From Streptococcus sp. HF-1907 (GTDB taxonomy: Bacteria; Bacillota; Bacilli; Lactobacillales; Streptococcaceae): a stretch of DNA of 64,000 nt. Location of the stretch: assembly GCF_015594605.1 (NCBI RefSeq), contig NZ_JADNQT010000001.1, positions 124,001 to 188,000 of the forward strand, written 5' to 3'. The position numbers and the translations under genes are program-made. Under the pieces are notes generated by a model. It was not told the origin of the DNA, searched no databases, and worked only from the letters and a program-made list of their open reading frames with translations. Below are positions 8,303-18,181 of the stretch, one piece after another; the first letter of the stretch is position 1, and every line of letters begins with the position of its first letter.

Positions 8303-8357
8303 TTTCTGATAATTCAGAAATGTATACTCATTATAGCATCTCGTAAAAATATGTCAA
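8303..8357 (-). promoter_or_regulatory. Promoter and operator-like dyad of the NRAMP-like gene
   Basis: On the minus strand TTGACA (8352-8357), 16 bases, TATAAT (8330-8335) with TG extension. A dyad TTTCTGA-taat-TCAGAAA lies at 8303-8320, at or just after the expected transcript start, a repressor position. I do not recognise the regulator. Confidence 0.65.
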
Positions 8358-8401
8358 CATCATTTCTGGAATTTTTCAAAGATATTTCCATGTTTTCAAT
8401 G

Positions 8402-8428
8402 AAAAAACACCGATAAAACTATCGATGT
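8402..8428 (-). terminator. Terminator of DUF1002 gene
   Basis: ACATCGATA pairs with TATCGGTGT (one wobble) around a TTT-rich loop, followed by a T run on the minus strand. Confidence 0.75.
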
Positions 8429-8437
8429 CATTTTTAG

Positions 8438-9424
8438 TTATTTAGTTGAAAAGCTACTTGCAATTCCATTGAAGAAATCAACGATAGCCTGCCAGATTTT
8501 AGCAAAGAATCCTTTACTTGCTGTCAGAGCCTTGTCAGCATTGAAATTCACGTTAATCCCTTTGAAACTTGAGCTAGCTTTTGATACGATACTATCCTTC
8601 AAATCATTCAAAGTTGACTTGAAGCTGCTTGAATCAATAATGCTACTCTTTGACAAATTGATGGCAAAATTAACAATTAAGGTAATCTGACTATCCGTCA
8701 TAGACGATTTCAAACCGTAATTGTCAAGTGTTTCTTCAACAATCTTACGAGCATCTGATTTTGTTAGACTATCTCCTTTATCTGCTACCGCTGATTTTAT
8801 GTCGGTCAAAGCAACGTTCAATTTATTAGCGTCATAGCCGTCTTTACCATCGTTGGCTTCATTGATGGTCGAGAGGGTACTTAGTTCTTCTTGCGCCAGC
8901 TCTTTACTTTCATCAGAGACCATAGCTCCATTTTTTTCCAATGAATAGTAAATACCAGCCAGAGCACTTTCACCAGTTACTGCAATCGGAGATGCTACCG
9001 TAATTTTCGCATGCTCAATTCCCAAAGTAACCGCAGCATTTCGATACATATCCTCCGTCACCTTGGTAATATTTTCAGGCGTCACAATATCTACAGTGAG
9101 CGTCTCCTTACTACCTAACTTCTGAATCTTAACCGATGAATACAGTTGTAGACTAGAATCATCAGCGACATTCATAATTTTAGCGTAAGCACTTGTCGTC
9201 AAAGTTTTAACTGACGTATCCTTGCTACTATCATACCCCAGTAGACTAAGGGTTTGGCTCTGTTGGTCGCTTGACAGCGAATAGCCGAGCACGTAATCAG
9301 GTTGCACGTAGGTTTCATCGATTACCTTTTGGACATCTGAAGTCGCTGCCGAAACTGATGTAGCTCCCGCTGCAAACATTGATATGGCCGCTAAACCTGC
9401 TACCATCCATTTTTTAATAGACAT
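8438..9424 (-). CDS. Secreted DUF1002 protein
   Basis: 328 residues with a signal peptide (MSIKKWMVAGLAAISMFAAG, cleavage near VSAAT). The body matches the DUF1002 pattern: early LGYSLSSDQQSQTLSLLGYD, middle VTEDMYRNAAVTLGI with GESALAGIY, and a long helical C-terminal region. The function of the family is unknown; the protein should be exported and possibly membrane-associated through the final amphipathic stretch (FFAKIWQAIVDFFNGIASS). It is monocistronic, with a TATAAT carrying a TG extension about 45 bases upstream and a terminator after it. Confidence 0.82.
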   Translation of the reverse strand: MSIKKWMVAGLAAISMFAAGATSVSAATSDVQKVIDETYVQPDYVLGYSLSSDQQSQTLSLLGYDSSKDTSVKTLTTSAYAKIMNVADDSSLQLYSSVKIQKLGSKETLTVDIVTPENITKVTEDMYRNAAVTLGIEHAKITVASPIAVTGESALAGIYYSLEKNGAMVSDESKELAQEELSTLSTINEANDGKDGYDANKLNVALTDIKSAVADKGDSLTKSDARKIVEETLDNYGLKSSMTDSQITLIVNFAINLSKSSIIDSSSFKSTLNDLKDSIVSKASSSFKGINVNFNADKALTASKGFFAKIWQAIVDFFNGIASSFSTK

Positions 9425-9509
9425 AATAATCCTCTTTTCAATTAACCTTATCCTACTTTTCTTAAATACCTATTATAGCATTTTCGAGAAAATCAAGCTT
9501 GAAAAAAAC

Positions 9510-9923
9510 TTACTCATGTAATTCTAGGGGTAAACCATCTGGGTCAAAGAAAAAAGTCATCTTCTTACCTGTGAAATCATCAAAACGAACCGGCTCAACA
9601 AAAATTCCCATATCTTCCAGTTCCTGTTTAACAGCGTCGACATCTTCAACATAAAATGCTAAATGTCTTAGGCCACAAGCCTCTCGTGGCCATTCGGGTC
9701 TACCAATTCGTTTAGGCGGAGCTTGATAGTCAGGATCAGATAACTTATTTCCAAAGATTTCCAGTTCGATAGAACCACATCTCAAGTCTAATTTATAATC
9801 ATGACGTTCTGGACGATGATTTTCACGTATTATTTCAAACCCTAGTTTATCAACATAAAATTCCCGTGAATTATTGTAATCTGATACAATAATCGCCACA
9901 TGGTGAATAACATTTAAATTCAT
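9510..9923 (-). CDS. gloA2: VOC (glyoxalase-like) protein
   Basis: 137 residues from the ATG at 9923, which follows AGGAG; an upstream ATG eight codons earlier lacks one. The N-terminus NVIHHVAIIVSDYNNSREFY and later ACGLRHLAFYVEDVD and GLPLELHE give the vicinal-oxygen-chelate fold, with His, Glu and His positions fitting metal ligands. It may be a lactoylglutathione-lyase-like detoxifier, but substrate cannot be read from sequence. It follows srtA in the same direction, as in other streptococci, with a modest hairpin between them. The symbol follows the S. mutans name at this position. Confidence 0.78.
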   Translation of the reverse strand: MNLNVIHHVAIIVSDYNNSREFYVDKLGFEIIRENHRPERHDYKLDLRCGSIELEIFGNKLSDPDYQAPPKRIGRPEWPREACGLRHLAFYVEDVDAVKQELEDMGIFVEPVRFDDFTGKKMTFFFDPDGLPLELHE

Positions 9924-9933
9924 TTTATCTCCT

Positions 9934-9960
9934 AAAAAGACTGGCAATAGATACCAGCCT
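9934..9960 (-). terminator. Hairpin between srtA and VOC gene
   Basis: GGCTGG and CCAGTC form a 6-bp stem (one wobble) followed by TTTTT on the minus strand, ending at the Shine-Dalgarno of the next gene. It probably acts as a partial terminator. Confidence 0.55.
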
Positions 9961-9966
9961 AAAATC

Positions 9967-10710
9967 TTATAAGTTCATTTGATTGTAAGACGCATTGAAG
10001 GCATCGAGAATGGTCTGACTAGCTTTATCAAATTCAGTCGTAGATTCTAATTCTGCGTGAACAATGATACGTCCAGTAGCTTCAAGATCATTACAAGTAA
10101 CAAGGGTCAACTGACTTTTGCCCGGCTCATCATCAATCACTTCAGAATGCTCAGGAGTAACCGTTACAATGTCATTGATGACATAAGTATAGACCCTTTC
10201 TTTATCTGTAAGATAAATTTTCATACCATTCTTGGCACGGTCAAGCGGTGAAAAGAGCATTTCTGAAGACCCTGAGATTCCAAATACGTGGTGACTGGCC
10301 AAGGCGTAATTATTTTCGCCCCCCATAACTTGATTTTCCTTCATCGTACCAGCACCGTAGCTGATAGCTGTGTTATCTAGGCCTTTGAAAATTGGTAGGT
10401 TAATACCAACATCTGGAATAGCAATACCACCAATAACCGGCAACTTTTGAGCATCCATCTGTGCTGACAAAACCGACTCTGTACTAATCGATTTCACCGA
10501 TGAAAAATCATAAGTAGCTGACGCTGTTTCATTCTTCTTAATTTCTTCTTTAGAAACCTTAGAAATCTGATATTTGTTTGAATTGTAGCCGATAATAAAA
10601 TTTCGGATAGATTTATTAAAAATCAATGCCAATCCGGCGACAATCATCGCAAGGATAATCAACCCTCGTAAGAATCCTAAAAACTTACGTACTTTAGATT
10701 TAGATGCCAT
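9967..10710 (-). CDS. srtA: Sortase A
   Basis: 247 residues. An N-terminal membrane anchor lies at about 12-31 (FLRGLIILAMIVAGLALIF), followed by an extracellular class A sortase domain. Catalytic residues are visible: His140 in ASHHVFG, Cys206 in TLVTCND and Arg214 in GRIIVHAE. It cleaves LPXTG proteins and joins them to lipid II. The start codon abuts the gyrA stop, as is usual in streptococci, so it is expressed from the gyrA transcript, possibly with help from internal promoters. Length is normal and no defect is seen. Confidence 0.96.
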   Translation of the reverse strand: MASKSKVRKFLGFLRGLIILAMIVAGLALIFNKSIRNFIIGYNSNKYQISKVSKEEIKKNETASATYDFSSVKSISTESVLSAQMDAQKLPVIGGIAIPDVGINLPIFKGLDNTAISYGAGTMKENQVMGGENNYALASHHVFGISGSSEMLFSPLDRAKNGMKIYLTDKERVYTYVINDIVTVTPEHSEVIDDEPGKSQLTLVTCNDLEATGRIIVHAELESTTEFDKASQTILDAFNASYNQMNL

Positions 10711-13161
10711 CTAGTTGTCTTCCTCTACCTCTTCTTGCTCCTCTTTTTCAACAAGAGCAAAAGTAACAATTTTCGCATCAGCATCTAAGCGCATCACTTT
10801 AACACCCATAGTTGACCGACCAGTCTGAGAAATATTAGCGACATCTGTTCGAATAATAACACCAGTATCTGTAATGACCATCAAGTCTTCATCCCCCGTG
10901 ACTGTCACCAAACCTGCCAAAGGTCCGTTTTTCTCCGTGATATTAGCCGTTTTGATTCCCTTACCACCACGACCTTTTGTTGGATATTCCGTTGCACTGG
11001 TGCGTTTACCGTAACCATTTTCTGTGATGATAAGCACCTCTTGATCATCAGTGATACGGGAAGCTCCGACTACTCGGTCACCTTCGCGTAGATTGACACC
11101 ACGCACACCTGATGCTGTGCGCCCCATATTACGTACCACTTCAACTTTAAAACGAACTGAATAACCAGTTTTCGTGCCAATGATAATGTCATCTGTTTCA
11201 CTAGCTAAAAGAACATTTATCAATTCATCATCTTCTTTAAGATTAATAGCACGAAGTCCATTTTGGCGGATATTGGCAAATTCGCTGGCGCTGGTACGTT
11301 TAACCAACCCTTTCTTCGTTGTGAAGAAGAAATATTTATCAGTCGCTCCGCCATTTGGCATATTGATAATCGTTTGAATGGTTTCACCGTCGTCCAACTT
11401 CAATAAGTTAACGATTGGCAAACCTTTTGCTGTACGCCCATACTCAGGAATTTCATAAGCTTTCAGACGATATGCTCGACCTTGGTTTGTGAAGAAAAGC
11501 ACCGTATCGTGTGTGCTGGTGGAAACCAGTTCACGGACAAAGTCATCATCATTGACACCAGTCCCCTGGACACCGCGTCCGCCACGTTTCTGAGCACGAA
11601 ATTCATCCTGAGCAAGTCGTTTAATATAACCTTTATTTGACAAAGTAATAAGGACATCTTCTTCTTCAATAAGATCCTCATCTTCAAGAGACAAGACTTC
11701 ACCGACCATCAACTCAGTACGACGGGGATCAGCATATTTACGTTTGATTTCATCCATTTCGTCCTTGATGATTGTGATAACACGCTCTGGTTTAGCTAAA
11801 ATATCCGCCAAATCAGCAATTAAAGCAAGCAAATCATTATACTCAGCTTGAATTTTATCGCGTTCCAATCCTGTCAAGCGACGCAAACGCATATCCAAAA
11901 TAGCCTGGCTTTGACGTTCCGATAACTCAAAACGAGCCATCAATTCTGCCTGGGCAATCGTGTCTGTTTCACTATTTCGGATGATAGCAATCACTTCATC
12001 TAAATGATCAAGAGCAATCAGTAAGCCTTCCAAAATGTGGGCGCGAGCTTCTGCTTTTGCCTTATCAAACTGTGTTCTGCGAACAATGACTTCTTTTTGG
12101 TGGGCAATGTAATTATCAATAATTTGACGAAGCGACAAAATCTTTGGCACACCATTTTCAATGGCCAACATATTAAAGCTAAAGTTAGTCTGCAAGCTGG
12201 TCAATCTGAAAAGATTATTAAGAATCACATTTGCCGATGCATCACGACGAACCTCGATAACAAACCGAACACCTTCTCGGCTAGACTCATCACGAACAGC
12301 AGTAATCCCTTCAACACGTTTTTCCTGTGCTAATCGAACAATGTGTTCATGAACCTTCGTCTTATTAACACCATAAGGAAACTCAGTAACAATAATACGT
12401 TCACGTCCGCTTTTGGTTGTTTCAATTTCTGTACGAGAACGAAGAACAATAGAACCTTTACCCGTTTCATAAGCGCGATGAATACCTGAACGCCCCATAA
12501 CCAAAGCACCAGTTGGAAAGTCTGGTCCAGGGATGACTTCCATCAGTTCGCGCGTTGTCACCTCTGGATTATCCATGACTAATTTGACTGCGTCAATAGA
12601 TTCTCCCAAGTTATGTGGAGGAATATTGGTTGCCATACCAACAGCAATCCCTGTAGCCCCATTTACCAGAAGGTTAGGGAAACGTGCTGGTAGCACCAAT
12701 GGTTCACGTTCAGATCCATCATAGTTATCTTGAAAATCAACCGTATTTTTGTTGATATCGCGCAGCATTTCTAGCGCAATCTTACTCATACGTGCTTCAG
12801 TGTAACGTTGCGCGGCAGCACCATCACCATCCATAGAACCAAAGTTTCCATGACCATCAACTAACATATGACGATATGACCACCATTGAGCCATACGAAC
12901 CATAGCTTCATAAATTGATGAATCTCCATGTGGATGATACTTACCCATAACATCACCGGTGATACGTGCTGATTTTTTATGTGGTTTATCGGGCGTAACT
13001 CCTAATTCATTCATTCCGTAAAGGATACGGCGATGTACTGGTTTCAACCCATCTCTGACGTCTGGCAATGCACGAGCAACGATAACACTCATCGCATAGT
13101 CGATGAAACTTGTTTTCATTTCACTCGTCAGATTAACATCCACTAAATTTTTATCTTGCAT
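10711..13161 (-). CDS. gyrA: DNA gyrase subunit A
   Basis: 816 residues, full length. The winged-helix and tower region carries the catalytic Tyr120 in [12 protein letters not shown]. The quinolone-resistance region reads [15 protein letters not shown], with Ser81 and Glu85 both in the sensitive form. Six C-terminal beta-pinwheel blades follow, including the GyrA-box-like [10 protein letters not shown], and the protein ends in an acidic tail. With GyrB it introduces negative supercoils. The ATG follows AAAAGGGGC. The gene reads away from ldh and continues directly into srtA. Confidence 0.98.
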   Translation of the reverse strand: MQDKNLVDVNLTSEMKTSFIDYAMSVIVARALPDVRDGLKPVHRRILYGMNELGVTPDKPHKKSARITGDVMGKYHPHGDSSIYEAMVRMAQWWSYRHMLVDGHGNFGSMDGDGAAAQRYTEARMSKIALEMLRDINKNTVDFQDNYDGSEREPLVLPARFPNLLVNGATGIAVGMATNIPPHNLGESIDAVKLVMDNPEVTTRELMEVIPGPDFPTGALVMGRSGIHRAYETGKGSIVLRSRTEIETTKSGRERIIVTEFPYGVNKTKVHEHIVRLAQEKRVEGITAVRDESSREGVRFVIEVRRDASANVILNNLFRLTSLQTNFSFNMLAIENGVPKILSLRQIIDNYIAHQKEVIVRRTQFDKAKAEARAHILEGLLIALDHLDEVIAIIRNSETDTIAQAELMARFELSERQSQAILDMRLRRLTGLERDKIQAEYNDLLALIADLADILAKPERVITIIKDEMDEIKRKYADPRRTELMVGEVLSLEDEDLIEEEDVLITLSNKGYIKRLAQDEFRAQKRGGRGVQGTGVNDDDFVRELVSTSTHDTVLFFTNQGRAYRLKAYEIPEYGRTAKGLPIVNLLKLDDGETIQTIINMPNGGATDKYFFFTTKKGLVKRTSASEFANIRQNGLRAINLKEDDELINVLLASETDDIIIGTKTGYSVRFKVEVVRNMGRTASGVRGVNLREGDRVVGASRITDDQEVLIITENGYGKRTSATEYPTKGRGGKGIKTANITEKNGPLAGLVTVTGDEDLMVITDTGVIIRTDVANISQTGRSTMGVKVMRLDADAKIVTFALVEKEEQEEVEEDN

Positions 13162-13197
13162 TAAAAAATGCCCCTTTTCTAGACTTATCTTCTTTCT

Positions 13198-13206
13198 ATT
13201 ATACCA
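13198..13206 (-). promoter_or_regulatory. gyrA promoter, extended -10
   Basis: TGGTATAAT on the minus strand about 37 bases before gyrA. No good -35 is seen; the TG extension can compensate. Confidence 0.55.
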
Positions 13207-13370
13207 TAATCATGCTAAAATCACTATCAAAAGCCATGAGATTGCTGGTTTTGCAAATAAATCGGACAACTACTTTTTACGACCCTGTACCACGTTTTTA
13301 TTACTTTTTTCGCTTATTCATTAGGTAATTTTTAAGAATAATACTTTGAGTAACAAAGGAATTTTAGTTT

Positions 13371-13384
13371 TGATAGCGCTTTTT
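13371..13384 (+). promoter_or_regulatory. cre-like site upstream of ldh
   Basis: TGATAGCGCTTTTT matches the cre consensus TGWAARCGYTWNCW at 12 of 14 positions. It is centred about 80 bases upstream of the expected ldh transcript start, a position from which CcpA can activate. ldh is CcpA-activated in several lactic acid bacteria. Confidence 0.5.
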
Positions 13385-13425
13385 TATTTTCTGTTATATT
13401 TTTCACTAATTTACACATTTCTCTA

Positions 13426-13454
13426 GTGACATTATGTGGTTAAAGTGCTAAAAT
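13426..13454 (+). promoter_or_regulatory. ldh promoter
   Basis: GTGACA (13426-13431), 17 bases, TAAAAT (13449-13454) with TG extension. A perfect TATAAT also starts at 13454, so two overlapping -10 boxes are possible. AAGGAGATG precedes the ldh start. Confidence 0.7.
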
Positions 13455-13472
13455 ATAATTGTATGGGTATAA

Positions 13473-14489
<1,017 letters not shown>

Positions 14490-14511
14490 TTAGCATAAAT
14501 GGTTAGTCAAG

Positions 14512-14543
14512 AGAACCAAGTCTTAGTGGCCTGGTTCTTTTTT
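14512..14543 (+). terminator. ldh terminator
   Basis: AGAACCA/TGGTTCT stem with T run. Confidence 0.85.
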
Positions 14544-14553
14544 CACTTATATA

Positions 14554-14594
14554 AAATAAAGTGTATGTCAATAATCTGCACATACACTTTATTT
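14554..14594 (-). terminator. nox terminator
   Basis: AAATAAAGTGTATG/CATACACTTTATTT 14-bp perfect stem with a 13-base loop. The A/T-rich base provides T runs on both strands, so it may work bidirectionally. Confidence 0.85.
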
Positions 14595-14601
14595 CTAATT
14601 T

Positions 14602-15972
14602 TTATTCTTTAGCACTTAAAGCTGCCATTGTAATGTAGTTATATGGTTTATTAAAATGAGGCAAGAAGAAAATATCAGTAAGAGCAAGTTTCTCGATTGT
14701 TACTTTTTCTTGAATAGCAAGCGAGAACATATGAATACCCATTGAAATATTTTCATAAGATACCATCTGACAACCTAAAATAACACGACTATCCTTATCG
14801 TAAACAATCTTGATAGCCACTTCATGGTTATTGTGTTTGATAAATTCTGGTTTTTGTAGGTCGTTAAATCCTGTTTCAACGGCGTTATATCTAGCTTGCT
14901 TAGCTTTTTCTAAAGTCAAACCTGTTGAAACCATATTAAGACCATAGATTGAAATTCCGTTTGACCCTTGAACTCCTGCTCCTTCAAGCTCAGTTCCACA
15001 AGCATTATGAGCGGCAACAATACCTGTACGAACAGCATTCGAAGCCAAGGCAATATAATTCACATCGTCACGTGAATTGTCATAAATCGTCGCACAGTCA
15101 CCGATAGCATAAACATCCTTCATACTTGTTTCCTGTTTTTTATTAACAACCCAAGCACCATTTCGGAATGTTTCCAAACGTCCTTTACCGAGAGCTGTGT
15201 TAGGACGGAAACCTACACACATGATAACCATATCAACATCAAAAGTTTCCTTATCGGTTACCAAACGTTCAACTTTTCCATCACCTTCAACCGCTTGAAC
15301 GGCTTGTCCGAAGGCAAGACGAATACCATGGTCTTCGAGATTTTTATTCATCATGTCCGTGAAATCACGATCATAGTATCCGCCCATACAAGTATCAGCA
15401 ACATCGACCAGAGTTACTTCTTTGCCTTTTCGTTGGAAGGCTTCCGCTAATTCAACACCGATATAGCCTGCACCAACTACTGCAACACGATCAATACCTG
15501 TTTTTTCCAATCGATGAATTACATCTTCTGCATTTTGGTACAATTTCACAAATTGAAGATTTTCTAAAGTTGCCTTAAATTCACGCGAACCTTCTTGAAT
15601 TTCAACACCTTTTATCGGAGGTACAATTGGCTGTGAACCAGTTGCTAGAATCAATTTTTCATAAGATTCAACATGTTCTTTACCATCTACCAAAGCAGTT
15701 ACTTCTTTTTGATCAAAATCAATATCAAGAACAGGTGAATTCATATAAACAGTAGCGCCCATACTTTCTAATTCTTCTTTATCAGAATAGAAAAGCCCAT
15801 CTGCGCCATCAATTTGCTCACCAATCCAAAGTGCCATACCACAGCCTAAAAATGAAATATTTGAGTTTTGATCAAATGTAACAATTTCATTTTCTGAACC
15901 GTAGTTACTAAGCATAGTTTTTATAGCCGCAGTACCTGCATGGTTAGTTCCTACAACAACAATTTTACTCAT
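14602..15972 (-). CDS. nox: NADH oxidase, water-forming
   Basis: 456 residues. An FAD-binding N-terminus [13 protein letters not shown] contains the active-site His11, and the redox Cys44 lies in FLGCGMALW; this single cysteine-sulfenic centre is what makes the enzyme four-electron (water-forming). A second Rossmann motif [17 protein letters not shown] binds NADH, and the C-terminal dimerisation domain follows. It reoxidises NADH with O2, competing with Ldh for NADH and protecting from oxygen. The promoter overlaps a near-consensus cre site, predicting CcpA control. Located between ldh and the nucleoside importer, as in S. mutans. Confidence 0.96.
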   Translation of the reverse strand: MSKIVVVGTNHAGTAAIKTMLSNYGSENEIVTFDQNSNISFLGCGMALWIGEQIDGADGLFYSDKEELESMGATVYMNSPVLDIDFDQKEVTALVDGKEHVESYEKLILATGSQPIVPPIKGVEIQEGSREFKATLENLQFVKLYQNAEDVIHRLEKTGIDRVAVVGAGYIGVELAEAFQRKGKEVTLVDVADTCMGGYYDRDFTDMMNKNLEDHGIRLAFGQAVQAVEGDGKVERLVTDKETFDVDMVIMCVGFRPNTALGKGRLETFRNGAWVVNKKQETSMKDVYAIGDCATIYDNSRDDVNYIALASNAVRTGIVAAHNACGTELEGAGVQGSNGISIYGLNMVSTGLTLEKAKQARYNAVETGFNDLQKPEFIKHNNHEVAIKIVYDKDSRVILGCQMVSYENISMGIHMFSLAIQEKVTIEKLALTDIFFLPHFNKPYNYITMAALSAKE

Positions 15973-16014
15973 CTAAGTATCCTCTTTTCAAATATTTAAT
16001 AACTTAACATAGTG

Positions 16015-16043
16015 AGTATAACATAGCATTAAAACGCTTTCAA
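16015..16043 (-). promoter_or_regulatory. nox promoter overlapped by a cre site
   Basis: Minus strand: TTGAAA (16038-16043), 17 bases, TATACT (16015-16020) with TGT extension. The sequence TGAAAGCGTTTTAA (16029-16042) matches the cre consensus at 13 of 14 positions and covers the -35, so CcpA binding should block transcription. Confidence 0.75.
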
Positions 16044-16111
16044 GATATATGCTCAAGATTCCGACTTCCTTACAAATTTTCGACAATTTGCATTTTCTTA
16101 AAATATAAAAA

Positions 16112-16144
16112 TAAAAAGTTATCAGAAGGAATCCGATAACTTTT
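16112..16144 (-). terminator. Terminator of the nucleoside importer genes
   Basis: AAAAGTTATC/GATAACTTTT 10-bp stem with 11-base loop and T-rich tail after rnsD. Confidence 0.85.
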
Positions 16145-16161
16145 GTCGATTACGATTAAAA

Positions 16162-17118
16162 CTACTTACTCTTAATGTAGTTAATACCGTCTGCCTTAGG
16201 CGCTACAGCTTGTCCAAAGAAGGTTGCAAGGACTACAATAGTCAACACGTACGGTGCAATTTGAAGGTAAACTGTTGGAATAGAACTTAGCAGCGGTAAT
16301 TGTCCTCCAATGACTGCCAAACTTTGTGACAATCCAAAGAATAGACTTGCTAACATAGCACCGACTGGATTCCATTTACCAAAAATCATAGCTGCAAGAG
16401 CGATGAATCCAGGCCCAAGGATTGTTGTTGGGGCGAAGTTAACTGAGATAGATTGTGCATAGACTGCACCTCCCATACCACCAAGGAATCCTGAAATCAT
16501 CACACCGTAATAACGCATTCTGTAAACATTAATACCTAAAGTATCCGCAGCCTGAGGATGCTCCCCAACTGAGCGAAGACGAAGGCCAAAGCGGGTTTTA
16601 TAGAGGACGAACCAAGAAACGAATGCAAGGATAATAGCGAGATAACCAATCAAGCTTGTACTATGGAAAAAGATATCTCCAATAAATGGAATTTTTGAAA
16701 GCACAGGGAAATCAAACTTACCAAATGATTGTTGAATGTTATCTGTTTGTCCTTTGTTATAAAGAACCTTTACAAGGAAAACTGCTAAAGAAGGTGCCAT
16801 CAAGTTAAGTACGGTACCACTGATAACATGGTCTGCTCGGAAATTGATTGTAGCTAGAGCATGGATTAATGAGAAAATCAATCCAACAACTCCTCCAACA
16901 AGCACTGCCAACCATGGCGTTGCTTTACCAAATGATTGAGCAAACTCCAGATTGAAAACAACACCAGAAAATGCTCCCATAACCATGATACCTTCTAGTC
17001 CGACGTTTACAATACCGCCACGCTCTGAGAATGTACCACCAATACTAGTAAAAATAAGTGGCGTTGCATAAATCAACATTGATGAAACCATCAAGGCTAA
17101 AATTGTTGTTAAACTCAA
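16162..17118 (-). CDS. rnsD: Nucleoside ABC importer permease (RnsD/NupC type)
   Basis: 318 residues from a TTG at 17118 (MSLTTILALMVSSM), chosen because AAAGGTGG lies 8 bases upstream and because homologous proteins start this way; a GTG at 17130 overlapping rnsC is the alternative. About eight membrane segments with the branched-chain/ribose-type permease signature (SERGGIVNVGLEGIMVMGAF; GFIALAAMIFGKWNPVGA). It pairs with RnsC to form the channel for ribonucleosides. Last gene of the importer set, followed by a strong terminator. Confidence 0.88.
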   Translation of the reverse strand: MSLTTILALMVSSMLIYATPLIFTSIGGTFSERGGIVNVGLEGIMVMGAFSGVVFNLEFAQSFGKATPWLAVLVGGVVGLIFSLIHALATINFRADHVISGTVLNLMAPSLAVFLVKVLYNKGQTDNIQQSFGKFDFPVLSKIPFIGDIFFHSTSLIGYLAIILAFVSWFVLYKTRFGLRLRSVGEHPQAADTLGINVYRMRYYGVMISGFLGGMGGAVYAQSISVNFAPTTILGPGFIALAAMIFGKWNPVGAMLASLFFGLSQSLAVIGGQLPLLSSIPTVYLQIAPYVLTIVVLATFFGQAVAPKADGINYIKSK

Positions 17119-17119
17119 C

Positions 17120-18181
17120 TTAGTTACCACCTTTCATTTGCTTTTTAGGTTTGACAAAGCGTTCGATAATATAGTGAATACCTACAAAGAAGATAATCAA
17201 GGCTGTAACAACTTTAATTAGTTCAGGAGGGATTCCTGCAATGTTCATACCTGGTGAACCAACGCTCAATGCTGCAAATAGGAAGGCTGCAAAAATAATT
17301 CCGATTGGATTATTTGCGGCTAGAAGACTAACTGCCATACCATCAAAACCAATTGAAATTGAACTTGACTGTACGAAAACATTTTCAAAAGTACCAAGAC
17401 CTTCCACTACTCCTCCAAGTCCTGCAAAGGCACCTGAAATAATCATAGAAATAATAATAGTACGTTTAGCTGACATCCCTGCATATTCACTTGCATTTGG
17501 ATTCAACCCAACTGAACGAATTTCAAAACCTAAAGTAGTTTTATTAAGCAAGAACCAGATAACGGCTACGCCAACTAAAGCAATAAAAATACCTATATTC
17601 ATCCGCGAATTATTAGTGAGTGCGGATAACCAATCTGTTCGATAAGAAGCATTTGCCGATACATAGATACTTGAATCAGTTGTACGCATGATGCTCTTTG
17701 AGAATAGGTTTTGAATTACAGCATTTCCAGAATACAGAATAATATAGTTCATCATAATAGTAACGATAACTTCACTAGTACCTAGATAAGCACGGAGAAT
17801 CCCCGGAATCGCCCCAGCAATTCCTCCAGCTACAGCTGCAATAACGATAGTGCAAAGAATCATTAGAGGACGTGCCATATGTGGGTGCTCTAGTGCAAAC
17901 CAACCAGCAGCAATCCATCCTGCCAAAGCTTGTCCAGGTAATCCGACATTGAAGAAACCAGCGCGACTAGCAACTGAGAAACCAAGCGCAACCAACATCA
18001 ATGGACCCATAGCTCGGAAAATTTCACCGATATTTTTAATACTGCCAAAAGCTGTTTGGAATAAACCTTCATAACCCCACAATGGATCGTATCCAAATAT
18101 AAGCATAATGATGGCCCCAAGAATGATCCCAAGTAAAACTGAAATCAGAGGAACCGCAATTTGTTGAGCTCTCTTAGACAT
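17120..18181 (-). CDS. rnsC: Nucleoside ABC importer permease (RnsC/NupB type)
   Basis: 353 residues with eight to ten membrane segments. The cytoplasmic coupling region GLNPNASEYAGMSAKRTI is typical of this permease class, as is the early SRAGFFNVGLPGQALAGWI. It forms a heterodimer with RnsD. The start codon overlaps the rnsA stop by one base (TAATG), so translation is likely coupled. Ends in a basic tail FVKPKKQMKGG. Confidence 0.9.
   Translation of the reverse strand: MSKRAQQIAVPLISVLLGIILGAIIMLIFGYDPLWGYEGLFQTAFGSIKNIGEIFRAMGPLMLVALGFSVASRAGFFNVGLPGQALAGWIAAGWFALEHPHMARPLMILCTIVIAAVAGGIAGAIPGILRAYLGTSEVIVTIMMNYIILYSGNAVIQNLFSKSIMRTTDSSIYVSANASYRTDWLSALTNNSRMNIGIFIALVGVAVIWFLLNKTTLGFEIRSVGLNPNASEYAGMSAKRTIIISMIISGAFAGLGGVVEGLGTFENVFVQSSSISIGFDGMAVSLLAANNPIGIIFAAFLFAALSVGSPGMNIAGIPPELIKVVTALIIFFVGIHYIIERFVKPKKQMKGGN

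Noticed and set aside
12037-12333. Antisense frames inside gyrA
   Set aside because: gyrA is continuous and fully conserved; opposite-strand frames are by-products of its codon use.
16162-17130. GTG start at 17130 for rnsD
   Set aside because: It would overlap rnsC and sits inside the purine stretch; the TTG at 17118 has the better Shine-Dalgarno distance and family-like N-terminus.
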